The notes beneath the pieces were generated by a model, which ran no database searches, was not told the origin of the DNA, and was given only the letters and a program-made list of their open reading frames with translations. The position numbers were made by a program, and so were the translations under genes. This document shows, in pieces, positions 6,618-10,949 of a stretch of DNA of 10,949 nucleotides. The DNA comes from JBEEJL01 sp049698095 (GTDB lineage Bacteria; Pseudomonadota; Gammaproteobacteria; Burkholderiales; JBEEJL01), in NCBI GenBank assembly GCA_049698095.1, contig JBAVXA010000198.1, forward strand, positions 1 through 10,949. The letters are read 5' to 3'. The first letter of the stretch is position 1, and every line of letters starts with the position of its first letter.

Positions 6618-8939
6618 ATGTTTTTGAAAGTATTTGTCGGCATCTTGCTTGCCGTGGGTCTGTTGAGCCCGGTTTGGGCTATCGAGCCCTTCATGGTCAA
6701 AGACATCCGGGTCGAAGGCCTGCAACGCACGGAGGCGGGCACCGTATTCAGTTATTTGCCGATCAAAGTCAACGATACCGTGGACGATGCCAAGGCCACC
6801 TCGGCAATCAAGGCATTATATGCCACCGGTTTTTATTCCGACGTGCGTGTCGAGGTGGACGATAACGTCCTGATTGTCGTTATTCAGGAACGGCCCGCTA
6901 TTGCCAGCGTTGAAATCAACGGCGCCAAGGAATTCCCCAAAGACCAATTGAAAGACGGCCTGAAGCAGATCGGCCTGTCTGAAGCGAAAACCTACGACAA
7001 GTCGTTGCTCGACCGGGCGGAAAAAGAACTCAAGCGCCAATACATCAGCCGCGGCCGCTACTCGGTCGATGTAACCACCACCGTTACGCCGCTGGAGCGC
7101 AACCGCGTCGCGTTGGTGTTTAATATTGAAGAAGGGGAAGTGTCGCAAATTCGCAGCATCAATATCATCGGCAATCAGGCGGTAAGCGAAAAAACCTTGC
7201 TCGATCTGTTCACTCTCAGAACACCCGGTCTTTTCACCTGGTTCAGCAAGAATGACCAATATTCGAAACAAAAACTGTCGGCAGACCTGGAAAATCTCAA
7301 GTCGTATTATTTGAATCGCGGCTTTCTCGAGTTCAATATCGATTCCACCAACGTGTCGATTACGCCCGACAAGGAAAGCGTCTTCATCACGATCAATCTC
7401 ACTGAAGGGCCGGTTTATACAGTCAGTGACGTGAAATTGGCAGGCGACTTAAAAGTCCCCGAGGCGGATCTGAAGCGCCTGATCAGTATCAAGCCGGGCG
7501 AAGTATTTTCGCGCGAGCGCTTTACCGAAACCAGCAAACGGTTATCCGACAGACTGGCTGACGACGGTTATTTGTTTGCCAACGTCAATCCAATCCCGGA
7601 GCTCGATAAGGACAAGCGCTCGGCCGCTTTTACCTTCAATGTCGACCCGGGCAAGCGCGCTTACGTCCGACGTATTAATATCACCGGCAATTCCCGTACC
7701 CGCGACGAAGTAATTCGGCGCGAGCTGCGTCAGATGGAAGGCAGTGTTTTTTCCTCTGAGAAAGTAAGGCGCTCGAAGGAACGCGTTGACCGGTTGGGAT
7801 TCTTCTCCGAAGTGAACGTCGAAACGCCCGCGGTTCCAGGCACCCCCGATCAGGTCGATGTAAACCTTGATGTGAAGGAAAAATCGACCGGCAGCCTCTT
7901 GTTCGGCGCCGGATTTTCCAAAGTAGAAAAACTCACCATCAATGCCTCGGTTTCCGAGAATAATATTTTCGGCAGCGGGAATTCTCTCACCGCACAAATC
8001 AATAGCGGCACCGTCAACCGAACGCTGGTGCTTTCGTACACCAATCCTTATGTCAACGAGGATGGCTTGGGAAGAGGTTTTGACATTTACCAGCGCAACC
8101 TTGACGTCAGCACGCTGAGCACCGGCGCCTACAAAACCGTCACCCGCGGCGGCGGCATACGCTTTATCCTCCCGGTAACCGAGACTGATTCAGTTAGTCT
8201 CGGTACCGCGTACGAAAAAACCGCGCTGACTATTTTTACTACCAGCCCGCAGCAGTACAAGGCCTTTGCAGAAAAGTTTGGCGAAAAATATGACACGTGG
8301 CGCGGCGACCTTGGCTGGGCGCGCGATACCCGCGACAGCATTATTTATCCCACAAGGGGTCGATTGCAGCGGCTGTATGGCGACATCGGATTGCCGGGGG
8401 CGGATCTGACCTACTTCCGCATCAATTATCAACAGCAATGGCTGACGCCGCTCTACGGCGACATAGCGCTATCTCTTAACGGCGAAGCCGGATATGCCAA
8501 AGGCTACCGTGGCAAAGAACTGCCGTTTTTCAAGAATTTCTATGCCGGCGGCGTAGGTTCAATTCGTGGTTTCCAGACCAGTTCGCTCGGTCCGCGCGGC
8601 TCGGTTTCCGACGGACGAACAGGGCTGCCGCTTTCCGGCACCGACGGCCTTGGCGAGTCGGTTGGCGGAAACCGCCGCGTCATCGGCAATCTCGAGGTGC
8701 TGTTCCCCATGCCGGGCGTCAAAGACAAGTCGGTGCGGCCGTCGATCTTTATCGATGGCGGCAATGTTTTTGGCCCTGAGCAGAAAGTCTCCGCAAAAGA
8801 CTTCCGCTACTCTGTCGGCGTTGCCATGAGTTGGCTATCCCCCGTGGGACCGCTGAAGTTCAGCCTGGCTCGGCCGTTAAAGAAGGAACCGGGCGACCGG
8901 GAAGAGCGCTTCCAGTTCCAGCTGGGCACCGTATTCTGA
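6618..8939 (+). CDS. bamA: Outer membrane protein assembly factor BamA
   Basis: Omp85-family core of the BAM complex, which folds and inserts beta-barrel proteins into the outer membrane. The product is 773 residues (E. coli 810). A signal peptide covers residues 1-21, with cleavage probably after VWA. Five POTRA domains follow, approximately 24-91, 92-172, 175-263, 266-344 and 347-421; the first begins VKDIRVEGLQR and the last RRINITGNSRTRDEVIRREL. The C-terminal 16-stranded barrel runs from about 425 to the end. Its loop-6 motif is GGVGSIRGF (644-652), the IRGF variant of VRGF. The protein ends RFQFQLGTVF, with a terminal Phe as expected for a BAM substrate. The ATG at 6618 is 4 nt after the rseP stop, with CAGG 8 nt upstream; an in-frame ATG at 6561 inside rseP would bury the signal peptide. 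Confidence 0.97.
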   Translation: MFLKVFVGILLAVGLLSPVWAIEPFMVKDIRVEGLQRTEAGTVFSYLPIKVNDTVDDAKATSAIKALYATGFYSDVRVEVDDNVLIVVIQERPAIASVEINGAKEFPKDQLKDGLKQIGLSEAKTYDKSLLDRAEKELKRQYISRGRYSVDVTTTVTPLERNRVALVFNIEEGEVSQIRSINIIGNQAVSEKTLLDLFTLRTPGLFTWFSKNDQYSKQKLSADLENLKSYYLNRGFLEFNIDSTNVSITPDKESVFITINLTEGPVYTVSDVKLAGDLKVPEADLKRLISIKPGEVFSRERFTETSKRLSDRLADDGYLFANVNPIPELDKDKRSAAFTFNVDPGKRAYVRRINITGNSRTRDEVIRRELRQMEGSVFSSEKVRRSKERVDRLGFFSEVNVETPAVPGTPDQVDVNLDVKEKSTGSLLFGAGFSKVEKLTINASVSENNIFGSGNSLTAQINSGTVNRTLVLSYTNPYVNEDGLGRGFDIYQRNLDVSTLSTGAYKTVTRGGGIRFILPVTETDSVSLGTAYEKTALTIFTTSPQQYKAFAEKFGEKYDTWRGDLGWARDTRDSIIYPTRGRLQRLYGDIGLPGADLTYFRINYQQQWLTPLYGDIALSLNGEAGYAKGYRGKELPFFKNFYAGGVGSIRGFQTSSLGPRGSVSDGRTGLPLSGTDGLGESVGGNRRVIGNLEVLFPMPGVKDKSVRPSIFIDGGNVFGPEQKVSAKDFRYSVGVAMSWLSPVGPLKFSLARPLKKEPGDREERFQFQLGTVF

Positions 8940-8982
8940 CGGTGATGCGCAACCCCAGTCAGCCTGCCGGGATTAATGCGCG

Positions 8983-9011
8983 TTTACCTTCAGGGCAAGT
9001 TAATCTATAGT
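8983..9011 (+). promoter_or_regulatory. Candidate sigma-70 promoter for skp-lpxD-fabZ
   Basis: TTTACC (8983-8988) and TATAGT (9006-9011) are exactly 17 nt apart, matching the consensus hexamers at 4 of 6 and 5 of 6 positions. Transcription would start near 9018, leaving a leader of about 28 nt that includes the skp ribosome binding site. The 106-nt gap that holds it is the longest in the window. I saw no sigma-E-like element here. Confidence 0.45.
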
Positions 9012-9032
9012 AGCGGTTACATAGGGTTTTTC

Positions 9033-9037
9033 AGGAG
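9033..9037 (+). promoter_or_regulatory. Ribosome binding site of skp supporting a TTG start
   Basis: AGGAG lies 8 nt before the TTG at 9046. No ATG in frame would keep the signal peptide, so this site decides the start. Confidence 0.75.
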
Positions 9038-9045
9038 AAATTCAG

Positions 9046-9546
9046 TTGAAGATATTGATCAGATTATTATTGGCGGCGAGCATTTTTTCGGCAACGGCGG
9101 CCGTCAATGCAGTTGAGTTGAAAATCGGCTACGTCGATACCGCGCGGGTTCTGCGCGAATCCGCACCGGCGCAACGCGCGGAAAAGAAATTGCAGAAGGA
9201 CTTCGCAGCGCGCGAGGCGGAAATCAAGAAAATGGAGAAGCAGGGACGTGATTTGCAGACGTGGCTGGAAAAAGAAGGCTTGACTGCGCCTGAAGCCGAG
9301 CGCGCCAACAAGGATCGCGAATTCACCAACCTGAATCGGGATTATCAGCGCATTCTGCGTGAATTCCGCGAGGACGTGAATCTGCGCCGTAATGAAGAGT
9401 TCGCCGGTTTGCAGGAGCGATTCAACAAGGCCGTAGCCGATATCGCCCAAAGCGAAAAATTCGATCTCATTCTGCAGGAGGCACTTTTCTATAGCAAGAG
9501 CGTGGATGTGACCGATAAAGTGCTGAAAGCACTAGCCGATAAGTAA
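9046..9546 (+). CDS. skp: Periplasmic chaperone Skp/OmpH
   Basis: Trimeric periplasmic holdase that keeps outer-membrane proteins unfolded on their way from the Sec translocon to the BAM complex. The product is 166 residues, the family's usual size. The signal peptide is residues 1-22 (KILIR n-region, hydrophobic core, cleavage probably after VNA). The mature start ELKIGYVDTARVLRES is the typical first strand and helix. Residues 40-130 are highly charged and helical, rich in Lys, Glu and Arg, and would form the jellyfish-like coiled-coil tentacles. The end, FDLILQEALFYSKSVDVTDKVLKAL, completes the trimerisation core. The start is TTG at 9046 with AGGAG 8 nt upstream. It has its own candidate promoter and sits between bamA, its functional partner, and lpxD. 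Confidence 0.95.
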   Translation: MKILIRLLLAASIFSATAAVNAVELKIGYVDTARVLRESAPAQRAEKKLQKDFAAREAEIKKMEKQGRDLQTWLEKEGLTAPEAERANKDREFTNLNRDYQRILREFREDVNLRRNEEFAGLQERFNKAVADIAQSEKFDLILQEALFYSKSVDVTDKVLKALADK

Positions 9547-9547
9547 T

Positions 9548-10597
9548 GTGACCGACGCTGTTTCTTTCACCCTCAAAGACATCGCCGCCCAATTGGGCGG
9601 CGAAGTCATTGGTGGCAGTGATATTCGCTTCACCGGCATCGCGCCGTTGCAGGAAGCGACACCCGGGCAACTCGCATTTCTCGCCAACCGCAAATACCGC
9701 AAGCAGCTCGCGATGACCCATGCCGGTGCAGTCATTCTCGGCGAGGCCGAGCGAGACGCCACTGCATTGCCGCGCATCGTTACGCCGAATCCCTATGCCT
9801 ATTACTCTCGTGTGGTCGGTCTGTTCCATCCCGAACGCCGACCGGTCGCGGGCGTGCATGAGCAGGCTGTGATCGACCCGTCCGCTAAAATAGGCGCAGG
9901 CGCAAGCATTGGCGCGTTTGCTGTGCTCGGCAAAAATACAATTGTTGGCGCAGGCACGATTATCGCTGAAGGGTGTGTGCTGGGGGAAAATGTCGTTATT
10001 GGCGACGCCAGCCGTTTATATCCGCGCGTGGTCGTTTACGCTGATTGCCTTGTCGGCAATCATTGCATTGTTCATTCCGGCGCGGTGATCGGCGCCGACG
10101 GGTTCGGCCTTGCCAACGAAGACGGCCGCTGGCTGAAAATTCCGCAGGTGGGGCGCGTGGTCATCGGCGACGATGTGGAAGTCGGTGCCAACACCACTAT
10201 TGACCGCGGAGCCATGGGCGACACGGTGATCGAGGAGGGCGTGAAGCTCGATAACCAGATTCAAATCGGCCACAACTGTCGCATCGGTGCGCATACCGCC
10301 ATCGCCGGTTGCGCCGGCATCGCCGGCAGCACCAAAATCGGCAAGCGCTGCACCATTGGTGGCTCGGCGGGCATCGTCGGCCATATCGAGATCGGCGATG
10401 ATGTGCACATCTCCGGGTTTACGCTGGTAAGTAAATCGATTACTCAGCCAGGCACCTACACGTCCATATCCTCGACGCCGTTTACCTCGCACGCCGATTG
10501 GCTTAAGCTGGCAGCACAATTGCGTAATCTCGATACCTTTGCGGAAAAACTGCGCGCCATGCAGGACAAGATCAAACAACTGGAACAAGACAAATGA
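9548..10597 (+). CDS. lpxD: UDP-3-O-(3-hydroxyacyl)glucosamine N-acyltransferase
   Basis: Cytoplasmic enzyme of lipid A synthesis that moves a 3-hydroxyacyl chain from acyl carrier protein to the 2-amino group of UDP-3-O-acylglucosamine. The product is 349 residues (E. coli 341). The N-terminal uridine-binding domain covers about 1-100. A left-handed beta-helix built from hexapeptide repeats follows from about 105 to 300, seen as repeating I/V-G-x-x pairs. The catalytic His is probably His 242 in QIQIGHNCRIG. GADGFG (182-187), PQVGRVVIGDDVEVG and TTIDRGAMGDT are family marks. A C-terminal helical tail (about 315-349, LRAMQDKIKQLEQ) could aid trimerisation or ACP binding. The start is GTG at 9548, 1 nt after the skp stop; the ribosome binding site is weak. 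Confidence 0.97.
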   Translation: MTDAVSFTLKDIAAQLGGEVIGGSDIRFTGIAPLQEATPGQLAFLANRKYRKQLAMTHAGAVILGEAERDATALPRIVTPNPYAYYSRVVGLFHPERRPVAGVHEQAVIDPSAKIGAGASIGAFAVLGKNTIVGAGTIIAEGCVLGENVVIGDASRLYPRVVVYADCLVGNHCIVHSGAVIGADGFGLANEDGRWLKIPQVGRVVIGDDVEVGANTTIDRGAMGDTVIEEGVKLDNQIQIGHNCRIGAHTAIAGCAGIAGSTKIGKRCTIGGSAGIVGHIEIGDDVHISGFTLVSKSITQPGTYTSISSTPFTSHADWLKLAAQLRNLDTFAEKLRAMQDKIKQLEQDK

Positions 10598-10949
10598 GCC
10601 AAATGGACATCCATGAAATTCTGGAATATTTGCCGCATCGTTATCCGTTTTTGCTGATTGATCGCGTGCTCGAATGCGACGCGGGCAAGCGCATCGTCGC
10701 TTTGAAAAACGTGAGCATCAACGAGCCGTTTTTCAGCGGACATTTTCCGCACCATCCGGTCATGCCCGGCGTGCTGGTAATCGAGGCGCTGGCGCAGGCG
10801 GCGGCAATATTGTCGTTCAAGACCGCCAATACCAAACCGGATGACAAATCGGTTTATTATTTTGTTGGTATCGACGGTTGCCGTTTCAAAAAACCGGTCA
10901 GCGCGGGCGACCAGATTCATCTTGAAGTCGAAATGCTGGTGTTCAAAAA
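10594..10949 (+). CDS. fabZ: 3-hydroxyacyl-ACP dehydratase FabZ (3' end missing)
   Basis: Cytoplasmic hot-dog-fold dehydratase of type II fatty acid synthesis; it removes water from 3-hydroxyacyl-ACP to give trans-2-enoyl-ACP. It competes with LpxA and LpxD for hydroxyacyl-ACP, which fits its place next to lpxD. About 118 codons are present before the window edge, out of a usual 145-150. Motifs are EILEYLPHRYPFLLIDRV (8-25), the catalytic GHFPHHPVMPGVLVIEALAQ with His 50 and Glu 64, and the region RFKKPVSAGDQ. The ATG at 10594 overlaps the lpxD stop as ATGA and has GGA 9 nt upstream; an ATG at 10603 is an alternative that loses three residues. lpxA would be expected just beyond the edge. Confidence 0.96.
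   Translation, partial: MSQMDIHEILEYLPHRYPFLLIDRVLECDAGKRIVALKNVSINEPFFSGHFPHHPVMPGVLVIEALAQAAAILSFKTANTKPDDKSVYYFVGIDGCRFKKPVSAGDQIHLEVEMLVFK

Larger units (their letters stand above)
8940..9045 (+). other. bamA-skp intergenic region
   Basis: The longest gap in the window, at 106 nt. I see no stable GC-rich hairpin followed by a T run, so no intrinsic terminator is supported, and no small gene is evident. It holds the promoter candidate and ribosome binding site of skp. Confidence 0.6.

Noticed and set aside
8940..9005. Possible terminator after bamA
   Set aside because: The repeated TGCGC words are direct, not inverted, copies, and no stem followed by a T run is present.
9900..10400. Periodic GGC/ATT-rich repeats in lpxD as DNA repeats
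   Set aside because: They are the hexapeptide repeats of the left-handed beta-helix, seen at protein level and expected for LpxD.
1..10949. A novel or accessory system hidden in the cluster
   Set aside because: Every stretch over about 110 nt is accounted for by intact, well-known genes in their usual order, with no insertion, remnant or foreign-looking composition.

Overview
The window is one tightly packed, single-strand (+) run of eleven housekeeping genes in the order tsf - pyrH - frr - uppS - cdsA - dxr - rseP - bamA - skp - lpxD - fabZ. The first ten are complete and fabZ is cut by the right edge. The order is the classic conserved proteobacterial block that normally starts with rpsB and continues to lpxA/lpxB. 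The presence of BamA, Skp, RseP and LpxD means a Gram-negative, LPS-making bacterium. Moderate GC (mid-50s percent by eye), together with the style of FabZ (HFPHHPVMPG), LpxD and BamA, suggests a betaproteobacterium. That assignment is an inference from recognition, not from a search.

Layout. Positions 1-38 hold the tail of the rpsB-tsf gap and the tsf ribosome binding site. Positions 39-2319 hold the translation and nucleotide part: EF-Ts, UMP kinase and ribosome recycling factor. Positions 2339-5203 hold the lipid precursor part: undecaprenyl diphosphate synthase, CDP-diglyceride synthase and DXP reductoisomerase. Positions 5231-9546 hold the envelope biogenesis part: the site-2 protease RseP, the outer-membrane insertase BamA and the periplasmic chaperone Skp. 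From 9548 to the edge come LpxD (lipid A) and FabZ (fatty acid synthesis), which compete for 3-hydroxyacyl-ACP.

The genes are joined by short gaps or small overlaps: TTGA at cdsA/dxr, ATGA at lpxD/fabZ, 4 nt between rseP and bamA, and 1 nt between skp and lpxD. I see no convincing intrinsic terminator anywhere, so the block can be read as one long transcript. Possible internal promoters lie before skp (TTTACC-17-TATAGT) and, more weakly, before cdsA. The longest stretch without a recognised gene is about 106 nt (8940-9045); no gap reaches 300 nt. Four genes appear to use non-ATG starts: uppS, dxr and skp with TTG, and lpxD with GTG.

I found no mobile element, CRISPR array, tRNA, rRNA, broken gene or unfamiliar accessory gene, and no undescribed system. 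The points most worth checking are a 29-codon mini-ORF that exactly bridges uppS and cdsA, and the promoter candidate before skp. All are modest.
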